Below, piece after piece: positions 24,683-35,007 of a DNA stretch of 64,000 nucleotides. Location of the stretch: NCBI RefSeq assembly GCF_026719705.1, contig NZ_JAPPRR010000001.1, positions 1-64,000 of the forward strand. Reading direction: 5' to 3'. The stretch comes from Pseudokordiimonas caeni (GTDB lineage: Bacteria > Pseudomonadota > Alphaproteobacteria > Sphingomonadales > Kordiimonadaceae). How positions within the stretch are numbered: the first letter of the stretch is position 1; every line of letters begins with the position of its first letter. Under the pieces are notes generated by a model, which ran no database searches, had not been told where the DNA came from, and worked only from the letters and a program-made list of their open reading frames with translations. The position numbers and the translations under genes were made by a program.

Positions 24683-25316
24683 TATCGAGATAAGGCTTGA
24701 GCAAGTGTCGGTTGCCCTCGCCGACCTGACGCTTCTGAGCGTGGCGGAACGGGGCCGGCATGCGGGTATGGATCCTGAGGCGGGCCGGGCTTTCGCCTGC
24801 GGGCGGACCCTACTGCGCCGGATGCTGGGTGCCTTGCTGGAGCTGTCGCCTGAAAATGTGGTGCTGACGCAATCGGGGGCAGGGCGCGTGGCGCTGGCCT
24901 CTGCGGGGGGCAAAGGGCCGTATTTTTCCGTCAGTCACACTCACTATGAAGGTGGTGCCTGGGTGGCGGTGGCGGTCAGCCAGGGCGTGCCCGTCGGCCT
25001 TGATATCGAGGCGCCGGGCCGTGCGCTCGATTGGCGGCGGACAGCAACGCGGCGCTATCACGCGGACGAAACGCGAATGCTGGCGCGCTTGCCGGAAGAT
25101 GAAGCCCGACAATCTTTTTTCGATATCTGGACGCGCAAGGAAGCCTTGGTGAAGCTCAGGGACGGCAAGCTTCTGCCGACACTTGCAGCCCCCATGCCTG
25201 TAGATGTCTGGGCGGTGACCCGCCGGCTTTCGCCGCTGCCGCTGACGTGCAGTCTTGTCGTTGAAGGGCCAGAGGAAAGATCGGTCGCATGGCATTTGCC
25301 CGGGGACAGGGCGTAG
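24675..25316 (+). CDS. Sfp-type 4'-phosphopantetheinyl transferase
   Basis: 213 residues from TTG 24675, chosen because GGGGAAGGA lies directly upstream. Family motifs are present: FSVSHTHYEGGAWVAVAV (84-101), VGLDIE (Mg ligands D110 and E112) and FFDIWTRKEALVKLRDGK (W152, K155, E156, K160). The enzyme moves phosphopantetheine from CoA to carrier proteins of fatty acid, polyketide or peptide pathways. It is unusual here: its start overlaps the endolysin stop and it ends about 60 bases before kdsA. It may be a host gene at the cluster edge, or a passenger transcribed with the late genes. No carrier protein or synthase is visible in the window. Confidence 0.88.
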   Translation: MADIEIRLEQVSVALADLTLLSVAERGRHAGMDPEAGRAFACGRTLLRRMLGALLELSPENVVLTQSGAGRVALASAGGKGPYFSVSHTHYEGGAWVAVAVSQGVPVGLDIEAPGRALDWRRTATRRYHADETRMLARLPEDEARQSFFDIWTRKEALVKLRDGKLLPTLAAPMPVDVWAVTRRLSPLPLTCSLVVEGPEERSVAWHLPGDRA

Positions 25317-25349
25317 CGCATGCTTGCGCTTTTACGCCCGACAGGATAG

Positions 25350-26222
<873 letters not shown>

Positions 26223-26227
26223 GCCGG

Positions 26228-26731
26228 ATGGTGAAGCTTTTCGCGCTTGATGTAGATGGTGTCCTGACTGACGGGACGCTCCATTACAGCGCGGACGGTG
26301 AAGTGTTGAAGATCTTCCATGTCGAGGACGGACTTGGCCTGAAGCTTCTGGCCAAGCTCGGTATCGAGGTTGCGGTGATTTCGGGGCGCCAGAGTGCCGC
26401 ACTTGAGCGGCGGCTCGATGATCTGGGCGTCCGACGTCGGCGGTTGAAGGCATCGGACAAGGTGGCGGCGCTGAATGATATCTGCGCAGATACGGGCCTC
26501 ACGCTCTCTGACTGCGCCTTCATGGGCGACGATCTTGTTGATCTGGCCGTGATGAAGGCGGTGAAGCTCGCCATTGCGCCGGCGAATGCGGTGCCCGAGG
26601 TGAAGGCGATTGCCCACCATATTACGCGGCGAAGCGGGGGGCAGGGCGCAGCACGCGACGCGTGCGAGCATCTGGCCGGGCTTGCAGGCACCAGCCTTGC
26701 TGCACTTTTCGATGGCAAGGCAACGAACTGA
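26228..26731 (+). CDS. kdsC: Kdo 8-phosphate phosphatase (HAD family)
   Basis: 167 residues. The HAD nucleophile motif [12 protein letters not shown] is at 5-16 (D8, D10), with the second motif ISGR (51-54), the lysine in KASDKVAAL and the metal-binding MGDDLVDL near 97-104. There is no cap domain, typical of the KdsC tetramer. It makes free Kdo from the product of the preceding gene. Start ATG 26228 is 5 nt after the kdsA stop. Confidence 0.92.
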   Translation: MVKLFALDVDGVLTDGTLHYSADGEVLKIFHVEDGLGLKLLAKLGIEVAVISGRQSAALERRLDDLGVRRRRLKASDKVAALNDICADTGLTLSDCAFMGDDLVDLAVMKAVKLAIAPANAVPEVKAIAHHITRRSGGQGAARDACEHLAGLAGTSLAALFDGKATN

Positions 26732-26739
26732 GGGCCCAG

Positions 26740-27483
26740 ATGAAAGTTGTCATTCCTGCCCGTTTCGCTTCTTCCCGCCTGCCGGGCAAGCCGCTTGCCG
26801 ATATCGCGGGCAAGCCGATGATCCGTCATGTGGTCGACCGCGCGCTTGAGGTGGCGGCTCCTGCCAATGTGTATGTGGCGACGGACGATGATCGTGTCGC
26901 CGCCGCAGTTGCCGCCTTTGGCGGTCAGGCCGTGATGACGCGCGCCGATCATGTCTCGGGCACCGACCGGATTGCCGAGGTGGCAGCCGCGCTTGGCTGG
27001 GAGGACGACGAGATCGTGGTGAATGTGCAAGGCGATGAGCCTCTGCTGCCGGCGCCCTTCATCCGCCTTGTAGGCGCGGCGCTCGAGGCAGATGCGACCG
27101 CCCATATGGCAACGGTTGGCTGTCCCTTCACGGCGGCGGCGGATGTTGCCAATCCGAACATGGTCAAGATCGTGACGACAGGCACGGGGCACGCGAGTTA
27201 TTTCTCCCGTGCAGCCATACCGTTCGACAGGGACGGGGACGGCATCGATCTCGCCCGCTTCCCCTATCTGCGGCACATCGGGCTCTATGCCTACCGTGTC
27301 GCAACGCTGAAGCGGCTGACCGCGCTGCCGCCTGCACCGACGGAATCGGTAGAGATGCTGGAACAGCTTCGCGCCCTTTGGCACGGCATGACGATCCGGG
27401 TGGAAGTGATCCCGGAAGCGCCACCGCCGGGCGTGGATACCCCCGAAGATCTTGAAGCGGTGCGCCGCCTTCTCGCAGGCTGA
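26740..27483 (+). CDS. kdsB: CMP-Kdo synthetase
   Basis: 247 residues from ATG 26740. The nucleotidyltransferase motif [18 protein letters not shown] (5-22) is followed by [32 protein letters not shown] and [12 protein letters not shown], and the C-terminal ETPEDL-like motif is DTPEDLEAV. It activates Kdo with CTP. In group 2 capsule loci this is the role of KpsU, a KdsB paralogue. With kdsA, kdsC and kdsD/kpsF it completes CMP-Kdo synthesis within the cluster. Confidence 0.93.
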   Translation: MKVVIPARFASSRLPGKPLADIAGKPMIRHVVDRALEVAAPANVYVATDDDRVAAAVAAFGGQAVMTRADHVSGTDRIAEVAAALGWEDDEIVVNVQGDEPLLPAPFIRLVGAALEADATAHMATVGCPFTAAADVANPNMVKIVTTGTGHASYFSRAAIPFDRDGDGIDLARFPYLRHIGLYAYRVATLKRLTALPPAPTESVEMLEQLRALWHGMTIRVEVIPEAPPPGVDTPEDLEAVRRLLAG

Positions 27484-27486
27484 CGC

Positions 27487-29556
27487 ATGACCGGCCGCAT
27501 TCTCACCCCCATCACCTCCACGATGGCCAAGGACAAGGCGATCCGGAAGCTTCTGGGCGCGCCCGTCCGGCGCGGACACTGGGGTGCGCGGCCCGGCGAT
27601 ACGCTCGCGGGCTGGGGCGTGAAACTGAACGGCCAACATATCCGGGCGAAAGCGGCCCGCACCGGGCTGCCCTACATCACGCTTGAAGACGGTTTCATCG
27701 GATATCTGACCCATCCGAGCCGGGACCCGCGCCGCCTGAGCCTGATCGTCGACCGGCAGGGCATCTATTATGACGCCAGCCGCCCGAGCGAGCTTGAGGC
27801 CATACTGAATTCGGGAGAGGCGTTTCCGGCCAGCCTGCTGGAGCGGGCGGAAGCCGCCATGGCGCTTATCCGGCGCTGGCGACTATCGAAATATAATCAG
27901 GGCCGGTTCGAGATCAGCCCCGAGACACAGGCGCTGATCGAAGGCCACAAGGGCCCGATGGTGCTGGTGGTGGACCAGACGGCAGGTGATCTGTCGATCG
28001 AGCTTGGCGGGGCGTCCGCCGCGACCTTCACGGCGATGCTTGAAGCGGCAAAAGGCGAAAATCCGGATGCGCTGATCCTTGTGAAAGTGCATCCCGATGT
28101 GTTGGCCGGGCAAAAGAAGGGTCATTTCGGACCTGAATCAAATGCGGGGAATGTGCGGCTGATTGCCGATGACTGTGCGCCGCTCGCGCTCATCGAGCGG
28201 GCCGCGAAGGTTTATGTGACCACCAGCCAGATGGGCTTCGAGGGGCTGATTGCCGAAAAGCCGGTCGTGTGTTTCGGCCAGCCTTTCTATGCCGGCTGGG
28301 GGCTCACGGATGACCGCCAGCCCATTGCGCGCCGCACCGCGAAGCGCAGCAGGGCAGAGCTTTTTGCGGCGGCCTGCATCGGATACTGCCGCTATATCGA
28401 CCCCTACACCCGCACGCCGGTGGAGCTGGAGCATGTGCTGGATCTGCTCGTGGCCGAGCGCCAGGTGCCCCGCATCACGGCGAAGACGACCTATGCCGTT
28501 GATTTCAGCCTGTGGAAGCGCGGCTTCATCGGCAATTTCCTGGAGCCGGGGGCAGGGCGCGTGCGTTTCGTTTCCGAAGCGGCACTCGCTGAAGTGACCT
28601 TCGCGCCCGGCGACGCAATTGCGGTGTGGGGCCGTAAGCTCGACAGGCTTGTCGAAACCTTGCCGCCCCAAGTACCCGTATGGCGGATCGAGGACGGGTT
28701 CCTGCGCTCGGTGGGGCTTGGGAGCGACCTTCGCCGTCCGTCCTCGCTCGTCGTTGACGGTGAAGGTATCTATTATGATGGCGGGCGGGCCAGTTTGCTC
28801 GAAACCTTTCTCGCTACCCACGAATTTTCAGACCGCGATCTGGCGCGGGGGCGGGCGCTGACGGACAAGATCCTGTCGCTGCGCTTGTCGAAATATAATG
28901 TCGGCGCGCGTGGCAACCTTGATTTCAAGGCGAAGGCGATGGGCCGCAAGGTGATCCTCGTACCGGGGCAGGTAGAGGGGGACGCCTCGCTCCGCTTCGG
29001 GTCGCCCGAGATTTCCTCGAACGGTGCACTGTTGGAGGCTGTGCGAGCGGCGGAACCTGATGCCTATATCGTCTACAAGCCCCATCCGGATGTGGTGAGT
29101 GGTAACCGCGAAGGTGCGGTCGCCGACGAAACCCTCGCTTCCTGCGCGGATGAGATTGTTGATGCCGCCGATATCATCGATTGCCTCGAGGCGTCGGACG
29201 CGGTGCACACCATGACAAGCCAGACGGGCTTCGAGGCCATCCTGCGCGGCATACCGGTTGTCACCTATGGCATGCCCTTCTATGCCGGCTGGGGACTGAC
29301 GACCGACCGGATGGCAGCCGCACTGGTGCGACGTGGTCGTGCGCTGCCGCTTGAGGCGCTGGTTTACGGTTCGCTTGTTGCTTATCCGCGCTATGTGGAA
29401 TGGCCGTCTGGACGCTCCACGAGCCCCGAAGCGCTGACAGAGGCGATGGCCAAGGCCGCGAAGAAGGGCAAGCGGGTGGCCGCACGCGGGCCCATCGACA
29501 AATTGTTGGGCAAGGGGCGCAAGCTGCGCTATCTCCTCTCCGCACTTCTCAAATAG
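27487..29556 (+). CDS. kpsC: KpsC, two-domain beta-Kdo transferase of capsule linker
   Basis: 689 residues composed of two homologous halves (about 20-330 and 350-689). Each has a LEDGF(I/L) motif, an RRLSLIVDRQGIYYD / RRPSSLVVDGEGIYYD block, a VKVHPD / YKPHPD motif and a TSQ(M/T)GFE(G/A)(L/I)..(K/R).(P/V)VV.(F/Y)G.PFYAGWG block, the hallmark of KpsC. The two halves add alternating beta-linked Kdo residues to a phosphatidylglycerol acceptor, building the poly-Kdo anchor of ABC-exported capsules. The C-terminus is very basic. It starts 3 nt after the kdsB stop. Confidence 0.92.
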   Translation: MTGRILTPITSTMAKDKAIRKLLGAPVRRGHWGARPGDTLAGWGVKLNGQHIRAKAARTGLPYITLEDGFIGYLTHPSRDPRRLSLIVDRQGIYYDASRPSELEAILNSGEAFPASLLERAEAAMALIRRWRLSKYNQGRFEISPETQALIEGHKGPMVLVVDQTAGDLSIELGGASAATFTAMLEAAKGENPDALILVKVHPDVLAGQKKGHFGPESNAGNVRLIADDCAPLALIERAAKVYVTTSQMGFEGLIAEKPVVCFGQPFYAGWGLTDDRQPIARRTAKRSRAELFAAACIGYCRYIDPYTRTPVELEHVLDLLVAERQVPRITAKTTYAVDFSLWKRGFIGNFLEPGAGRVRFVSEAALAEVTFAPGDAIAVWGRKLDRLVETLPPQVPVWRIEDGFLRSVGLGSDLRRPSSLVVDGEGIYYDGGRASLLETFLATHEFSDRDLARGRALTDKILSLRLSKYNVGARGNLDFKAKAMGRKVILVPGQVEGDASLRFGSPEISSNGALLEAVRAAEPDAYIVYKPHPDVVSGNREGAVADETLASCADEIVDAADIIDCLEASDAVHTMTSQTGFEAILRGIPVVTYGMPFYAGWGLTTDRMAAALVRRGRALPLEALVYGSLVAYPRYVEWPSGRSTSPEALTEAMAKAAKKGKRVAARGPIDKLLGKGRKLRYLLSALLK

Positions 29557-29571
29557 ACAGGGGAACACTCG

Positions 29572-30561
29572 GTGCCGGGCACGCTTTCCACCCGCTGGCG
29601 CAAACTGATAACGCATCCGGTCGGCTATTGCCTTGACAGCCGGTTTGCGCCCTTGCGCGCCCTTGGGGCACGGATGCGGGACCGGGAGCGCGCACGACTG
29701 CTGGCGGCGGGTAGCGTAAACGCCGATGTGCCGGTGACCGTGGTGATGACGGCCTATAATACAGGTCACCTGATCGAGAAGGCAGTGCGGAGCGTGCTTG
29801 ACCAGAGCCACACCAACCTGCGGCTGATGGTGATCGACGACGCCTCGACGGACGAAACGCCCCAAATCCTCTTGAAACTGGCGGCAACGGACACGCGCCT
29901 TACGGTGGTACGCTCCAGTCGCAATCATGGCACCTACTGGTCCAAAAACTGGTGTCTCGCGCAGGCCGATACCGACTTCGTGGCCTTTCATGATAGCGAC
30001 GACGTGTCGGACCCCGACCGTATCCGCATCCAGCTTGGCTATATGATCGCCAATCCCAACGCCATGGCCTGCACGGTGCGCTGGCAACGGGTGGATGAGG
30101 ACGGCAGGCTTTTTACGGTCGACGGCAAGACGGACCGGAACGCAGTGATATCGACCATGATCCGCCGCCGGCCGGTGCTTCAGAAAGCCGGTTTCTTTGA
30201 CTGCGTGCGGATTGCGGCGGACACCGAGTTTCAGTACCGGCTGCGCAGGCTGTTCGGATACGGCGCCGTGCATAATCTTTATCACGTCCTTTATACCGGG
30301 CTTCTGCGCTCGGGCTCGCTGACGACAGGTGTGGGCTCGGGCTTCACGTGGGAGGCCGATGGCATGCGGCTTGATCGCACGCTCCATGGCAATCGCGCGC
30401 TTTATCATCAGGCCCACACGGAATGGCACGCGTCGGCAGACGCAGCAGCACTCCGCCTGTCATTTCCGCCCGCAGCTCGCCCCTTCCCTGTGCCTACTGA
30501 CATCGTGCGCGGGGCGGATGACCCCGATGCATCGTCTGCGGTCGTCGTCACGCCCGCGTGA
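29572..30561 (+). CDS. GT2 family glycosyltransferase in the capsule operon
   Basis: 329 residues. A short basic N-terminal region (1-45) precedes a GT-A domain: VTVVMTAYNTGHLIEKAVRSVLDQSHTNLRLMVIDDASTDETPQ, then the DxD-like FHDSDDVSDPDR near 140, and RIAADTEFQYRLRR as acceptor/base region. Cytosolic, likely adding a capsule backbone sugar; donor unknown. GTG 29572 is the likely start (GGGGAAC upstream). It is one of the few candidate backbone polymerases in the locus. The following 126 bases (30562-30687) hold no gene. Confidence 0.85.
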   Translation: MPGTLSTRWRKLITHPVGYCLDSRFAPLRALGARMRDRERARLLAAGSVNADVPVTVVMTAYNTGHLIEKAVRSVLDQSHTNLRLMVIDDASTDETPQILLKLAATDTRLTVVRSSRNHGTYWSKNWCLAQADTDFVAFHDSDDVSDPDRIRIQLGYMIANPNAMACTVRWQRVDEDGRLFTVDGKTDRNAVISTMIRRRPVLQKAGFFDCVRIAADTEFQYRLRRLFGYGAVHNLYHVLYTGLLRSGSLTTGVGSGFTWEADGMRLDRTLHGNRALYHQAHTEWHASADAAALRLSFPPAARPFPVPTDIVRGADDPDASSAVVVTPA

Positions 30562-30687
30562 TCGGTGGCAGCTAAGGTTGGCGGCCCATAAAGAATTTTT
30601 CGCTTTCGTCGCTTTGCTGCACTGCGCTACAACCCCCGGACATTTGCGGCCTTTCCGGGTCGCCCTCTCAGTAAGACCGGGTAGCAC

Positions 30688-31590
30688 ATGAAGACGCTGA
30701 CACACCTGAAGCGGCTCGAGGCCGAAAGCATCCAGATCATGCGGGAAGTCGTGGCCGAGGCCGAGAACCCTGTCATGCTCTATTCCATCGGCAAGGATTC
30801 GAGCGTGATGCTCCATCTCGCCATGAAGGCCTTCTACCCCTCGAAACCGCCGTTCCCGGTGATGCATGTGGACACGACCTGGAAGTTCCGGGAGATGATC
30901 GAGTTCCGCGACCGCTACACTGCCGAGCTTGGTCTCGATCTTATCGTCCATATCAATCAGGAAGGTGTGGCACAGGGCATTGGCCCCTTCACGCATGGCT
31001 CGGCGGTCCATACCGACATCATGAAAACGGCCTCGCTGAAACAGGCGCTTGATAAATACGGCTTCGACGCAGCCTTCGGTGGCGCGCGCCGTGACGAGGA
31101 AAAGAGCCGCGCCAAGGAGCGCATCTTCTCCTTCCGCTCGGCCCAGCATCGCTGGGACCCGAAGAACCAGCGCCCCGAGTTGTGGTCGATCTATAATGCC
31201 CGCAAGTCGAAGGGGGAAAGCATCCGCGTCTTCCCGCTGTCGAACTGGACCGAGCTTGATATCTGGCAATATATCCACCTTGAACAGATCCCGATCGTGC
31301 CCCTGTATCTGGCCAAGGAACGCCCGGTGGTGGAGCGCGACGGCACGCTGATCATGGTAGATGACGACCGCATGCCGCTGAGGCCCGGCGAGGTACCCGA
31401 GATGCGCACCGTGCGCTTCCGTACCCTTGGCTGCTATCCGCTGACGGGTGCCGTTGAAAGCCACGCTGCGACGCTGCCTGAAATCATCCAGGAAATGCTG
31501 CTGACGACGACAAGCGAGCGTCAGGGCCGCATGATTGACCATGACGCTGCCGCGAGCATGGAGAAGAAGAAGCAGGAGGGCTATTTCTGA
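30688..31590 (+). CDS. cysD: Sulfate adenylyltransferase small subunit
   Basis: 300 residues of the PAPS reductase-like ATP pyrophosphatase family. It has [21 protein letters not shown] (PP-loop SIGKDSS), [38 protein letters not shown] and the C-terminal [19 protein letters not shown]. With CysN it makes adenosine 5'-phosphosulfate. It overlaps cysNC by one base. Its location inside a capsule locus, between kpsC/GT2 and kpsS, with no cysH/cysI/cysJ reductive genes nearby, points to sulfate activation for sulfation, not cysteine synthesis. Confidence 0.95.
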   Translation: MKTLTHLKRLEAESIQIMREVVAEAENPVMLYSIGKDSSVMLHLAMKAFYPSKPPFPVMHVDTTWKFREMIEFRDRYTAELGLDLIVHINQEGVAQGIGPFTHGSAVHTDIMKTASLKQALDKYGFDAAFGGARRDEEKSRAKERIFSFRSAQHRWDPKNQRPELWSIYNARKSKGESIRVFPLSNWTELDIWQYIHLEQIPIVPLYLAKERPVVERDGTLIMVDDDRMPLRPGEVPEMRTVRFRTLGCYPLTGAVESHAATLPEIIQEMLLTTTSERQGRMIDHDAAASMEKKKQEGYF

Positions 31591-33509
31591 TGTCGCACCA
31601 GTCCGACCTGATCGCCACCGATATCCATGCCTACCTGAAAGCGCAGGAAGAGAAGTCGCTGCTGCGCTTCATCACCTGCGGTTCGGTGGACGACGGCAAA
31701 TCGACCCTCATCGGGCGGCTTCTTTATGATTCCAAGATGATCTTCGAGGATCAGCTGGCGGCTCTTGAAAGCGACAGCAAAAAGATGGGGACGCAGGGGC
31801 AGGAGATCGACTTCGCCCTCTTGGTGGATGGCCTCGCTGCCGAGCGCGAGCAGGGCATCACCATCGATGTGGCCTACCGCTTCTTCTCGACCGACAAGCG
31901 CAAGTTCATCGTGGCCGATACGCCGGGCCATGAACAATATACGCGCAACATGGCAACCGGTGCCTCGACCGCCGACCTCGCCATCCTGCTGATCGATGCG
32001 CGCCGGGGTGTGCTGACGCAAACGCGCCGTCACAGCTTTATCGCTTCGCTTCTCGGCATCAAGCATGTGGTGCTGGCCATCAACAAGATGGACCTCATGG
32101 ATTACTCGGAATATGTGTTCCGCGATATCGAGGCCGAATACCGTACCTTTGCGGCGGAGCTCGGCGCGCTCAATATCACGGCGATCCCGATGTCGGCGTT
32201 GAAGGGTGACAATATCCTCACGCCGAGCCCCGAAATGCCCTGGTACAACGGCCCTACGCTGATGCATCACCTTGAAACCGTTCAGGTGGAAGACGCGCGC
32301 CAGAGCGGCCCGTTCCGGATGCCCGTACAGTGGGTGAACCGCCCGAACCTCGACTTCCGCGGATTTTCAGGCACGATCGCCGGTGGCACCGTGAAGCCTG
32401 GCGACCGGGTGAAAATCCTGCCGTCGGCGGTCGAAACCACCATCAAGTCCATCGTCGTGCACGGTGGTGATCTGGACGAGGCGGTGGCTGGCGAAGCCGT
32501 CACCCTGACGCTGACGGATGAAGTGGACGCCAGCCGCGGCGACGTGATCGTCGGCAAGGATCATCCGGCGGAAGTCACCGATCAGATCGAAGCCAAAATC
32601 ATCTGGATGTCGGACGAGCCGATGCTGCCGGGCCGGCCGTACCTGATCAAGACTGCGAACCGCACGCTGCCGGGGCAGATCAGCGACCTGAAATACAAGG
32701 TCAATGTAAACACGCTCGAACACACGGCTGCGAAGAAGCTAGATCTCAATGAGATCGGCGTCTGCAACGTCAGCCTTTCCGACCGGATCGCGTTCGACCC
32801 CTACGCCCAGAACCGTGACATGGGTGCCTTCATCATCATCGACCGCCTGACCAACAATACGGTCGGCGTCGGCATGATCGACTTTGCCCTGCGCCGCGCC
32901 TCGAATATCCACTGGCAGGCCCTTGACGTGAACAAGGACGCGCGCGCCGAGATGAAGCACCAGCGCCCGGCGGTGCTTTGGTTCACCGGCCTCTCGGGGT
33001 CGGGCAAGTCGACGATTGCCAATATTGTCGAGAAGCGCCTGTTTGCTCGTGGGCGGCACACTTATATCCTCGACGGCGACAATATCCGCCATGGCCTCAA
33101 CAAGGACCTCGGCTTCACCGACGCCGACCGTGTGGAAAACATCCGCCGGATCGGCGAAGTGGCGCGGCTGATGGTGGATGCAGGCCTTGTGGTCCTCACC
33201 TCCTTCATTTCGCCCTTCAGGGCCGAGCGCCGCATGGTGCGTGAGCTGGTGGCGGGCGGCGAATTTGTCGAAGTGTTTGTCGACACGCCGATTGAGGTTT
33301 GCGCCGAGCGTGATCCCAAGGGCCTTTACAAGAAGGCAAAGGCTGGCGAGATCAAGAACTTCACGGGCTTCGACAGCCCCTATGAAGCGCCGGAGGTCCC
33401 GGAAATTCATGTGAAGACGGCCGAGAAGTCGGCGGAGGCTTGCGCCGACCAGATTATTGCGTACCTTGAGGCAAACGGCTATCTGAGCGCCAACGGCAAA
33501 TCGACCTGA
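31590..33509 (+). CDS. cysNC: Bifunctional sulfate adenylyltransferase large subunit / APS kinase
   Basis: 639 residues. Residues 20-450 are the elongation-factor-like GTPase CysN ([14 protein letters not shown] about 31-44, [24 protein letters not shown]). Residues 455-630 are APS kinase CysC ([14 protein letters not shown] from about 467, [25 protein letters not shown], and the [17 protein letters not shown] lid). The fusion channels sulfate to PAPS, the donor for sulfotransferases. This is the same fused form as rhizobial NodQ, used for Nod factor sulfation, and it supports a sulfation role in surface glycan synthesis here. Confidence 0.95.
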   Translation: MSHQSDLIATDIHAYLKAQEEKSLLRFITCGSVDDGKSTLIGRLLYDSKMIFEDQLAALESDSKKMGTQGQEIDFALLVDGLAAEREQGITIDVAYRFFSTDKRKFIVADTPGHEQYTRNMATGASTADLAILLIDARRGVLTQTRRHSFIASLLGIKHVVLAINKMDLMDYSEYVFRDIEAEYRTFAAELGALNITAIPMSALKGDNILTPSPEMPWYNGPTLMHHLETVQVEDARQSGPFRMPVQWVNRPNLDFRGFSGTIAGGTVKPGDRVKILPSAVETTIKSIVVHGGDLDEAVAGEAVTLTLTDEVDASRGDVIVGKDHPAEVTDQIEAKIIWMSDEPMLPGRPYLIKTANRTLPGQISDLKYKVNVNTLEHTAAKKLDLNEIGVCNVSLSDRIAFDPYAQNRDMGAFIIIDRLTNNTVGVGMIDFALRRASNIHWQALDVNKDARAEMKHQRPAVLWFTGLSGSGKSTIANIVEKRLFARGRHTYILDGDNIRHGLNKDLGFTDADRVENIRRIGEVARLMVDAGLVVLTSFISPFRAERRMVRELVAGGEFVEVFVDTPIEVCAERDPKGLYKKAKAGEIKNFTGFDSPYEAPEVPEIHVKTAEKSAEACADQIIAYLEANGYLSANGKST

Positions 33510-33525
33510 AAGGCCTGACCGCCCC

Positions 33526-34737
33526 ATGACTTCAACGGCCCCTCGACGCATTCTCCTGCTGCAGGGGCCACTGGGGCCGTTCACCGCCTACCTGATTGCG
33601 GAACTGCGTAAATCCGGGGCCGAGGTTTTCCGTATCAATCTGAACGGCGGCGACGCGCTTTATGGTGGCTTCTTCGGGGGCTATGAAGTCGCTCTGCCTT
33701 TTCGGGAACGGCCCGAGGACTGGTCCGATTTTATGGCCCGTTTCCTTGAAAGCAATCAGATCGACACGGTCGTGGCCTATGGCGACTGCCGCTTCTATCA
33801 CCGCGTGGCGCGCGAGATTTGCGCAGTGCAGGATGTGCGTTTCTTCGGGCTGGAGGAAGGCTATATCCGGCCGGGTTATGTGACGCTTGAAGAAGGCGGC
33901 AACAATGGCAATTCCCGCTTTCCGGCGCGTTTCAGCGCTGGCGAGACGAGTGCCGCTAATATGCCCGCGCCAGATGCCGGGCCTTCCACCTTTTGGGCGC
34001 AGGCTGGATATGCCTATCGCTATTATGGCGGCAAATTCTTTCGCGGTGACTTGTTTCCCCATTATCTGCATCACCGGCCGGGGCCATGGCCGTACGAGGT
34101 ATATTGCTGGGGAATGGCGGCGCTGAGGAAACAGCTTTACCGCCAGCGCGACGCGCGACTGGAAGCGCGCCTGCACGGCGATCTTTCCGGGCGTTTCTTT
34201 CTGGTGCCGCTGCAGGTCGCTATCGACGCGCAGGTTCTTTATCATAGCGACTTCGCCTCGGTCGGTGCCTTCATTGAAGCGGTCGTCGCGAGTTTTGCCC
34301 GGCATGCGAACGGGGATGATCATCTGGTGCTGAAACATCACCCGATGGACCGCGGTTTCTCGCATTATGGTCGCCTGATCCGCCAACTGGCCCACGCACA
34401 TGGCCTTGTAGGGCGCCTACACTATTGTTTCGATCTGGACCTCGACAGGCTATGGCCGCATGTGAAGGGTTGCGTCACCATCAACAGCACGGTCGGCTTC
34501 TCTGCCTTGAAGGCCGGCGTGCCGACCGTTACGCTCGGGCGTTCGATGATGGCGGTGCCCGGGATGGCACAGGCAGGTCATCTGGATGCCTTCTGGCAGG
34601 TGCAACCGTCGGTGGATTCTGATGCGGTGCAGACATTTGTGTCTCATCTGGTCGTGGAAACGCAGGTTCCGGGTAGCTTCTACCGTAAAGACAATGTAAC
34701 TGCAGCGCGCGTTGCTGCAAAATTGCTGGCTTTTTAG
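33526..34737 (+). CDS. kpsS: KpsS, capsule Kdo transferase
   Basis: 403 residues. The N-terminus ILLLQGPLGPFTAYLIAELRKSGAEVFRINLNGGDALY and the middle block TVVAYGDCRFYHRVAREICAVQDVRFFGLEEGYIRPGYVTLE, then LVLKHHPMDRG and VKGCVTINSTVGFSALKAGVPTVTLG, match KpsS. It primes the poly-Kdo linker on lysophosphatidylglycerol, and KpsC extends it. It starts 16 nt after cysNC and is the last gene before a 270-bp non-coding gap. Confidence 0.9.
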   Translation: MTSTAPRRILLLQGPLGPFTAYLIAELRKSGAEVFRINLNGGDALYGGFFGGYEVALPFRERPEDWSDFMARFLESNQIDTVVAYGDCRFYHRVAREICAVQDVRFFGLEEGYIRPGYVTLEEGGNNGNSRFPARFSAGETSAANMPAPDAGPSTFWAQAGYAYRYYGGKFFRGDLFPHYLHHRPGPWPYEVYCWGMAALRKQLYRQRDARLEARLHGDLSGRFFLVPLQVAIDAQVLYHSDFASVGAFIEAVVASFARHANGDDHLVLKHHPMDRGFSHYGRLIRQLAHAHGLVGRLHYCFDLDLDRLWPHVKGCVTINSTVGFSALKAGVPTVTLGRSMMAVPGMAQAGHLDAFWQVQPSVDSDAVQTFVSHLVVETQVPGSFYRKDNVTAARVAAKLLAF

Positions 34738-34860
34738 CGCTTGCTGCACTGCAAAAAAATTGTCATCCTAGGCTCTGGCCAAAGTGAATGCCTCATTCAG
34801 GCGAGGTTCATGAAAGCGAGCATAGAAAGACGACCGGCTATTGCTGCAAATATTTGCCTT

Positions 34861-34893
34861 CTGTTGTTAAACAGAATCGCTTGTGGTAGCGTG
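34861..34893 (+). promoter_or_regulatory. JUMPstart / ops-like element in the leader of the capsule export operon
   Basis: In the otherwise gene-free stretch 34738-35007, CTGTT-GTTA-AACAG (34861-34874) forms a small hairpin with an embedded TGTTAA. It is followed by GGTAGCGTG (34885-34893), which is 9/9 identical to the core of the enterobacterial ops site (GGCGGTAGCGTG). In JUMPstart sequences a TGTTAA motif also precedes ops, but about 5 bp closer. The element lies where E. coli group 2 capsule loci have JUMPstart, in the leader of an export operon. It suggests antitermination by an RfaH/NusG paralogue; no such gene is in the window. No strong promoter is evident in the gap. Confidence 0.4.
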
Positions 34894-35007
34894 CCAATCG
34901 CTCGGTTCTTGCCTGAATGGCCAGGGCTCAACAGGGTAGATAAAAGACCTGAAAAACAAAAGGTTGATGGGACGATCTGCCAAATAATAAAGGCTTAGGG
35001 ATCTTTT

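Noticed and set aside
3677-25316. Intact inducible prophage with integrase and att sites
   Set aside because: No integrase, excisionase, replication or att-like duplicated borders are visible; the gene run starts 9 bases after agt and ends against the PPTase/kdsA genes.
28828-30429. Minus-strand open frame of 533 codons opposite kpsC and the GT2 gene
   Set aside because: It spans two real plus-strand genes with known motifs and shows no family features; GC-rich antisense artefact.
30562-30687. Possible promoter or terminator before cysD
   Set aside because: The 126-bp gap has no clean hairpin with T tract and no good -35/-10 pair; read-through from kpsC/GT2 is as likely.
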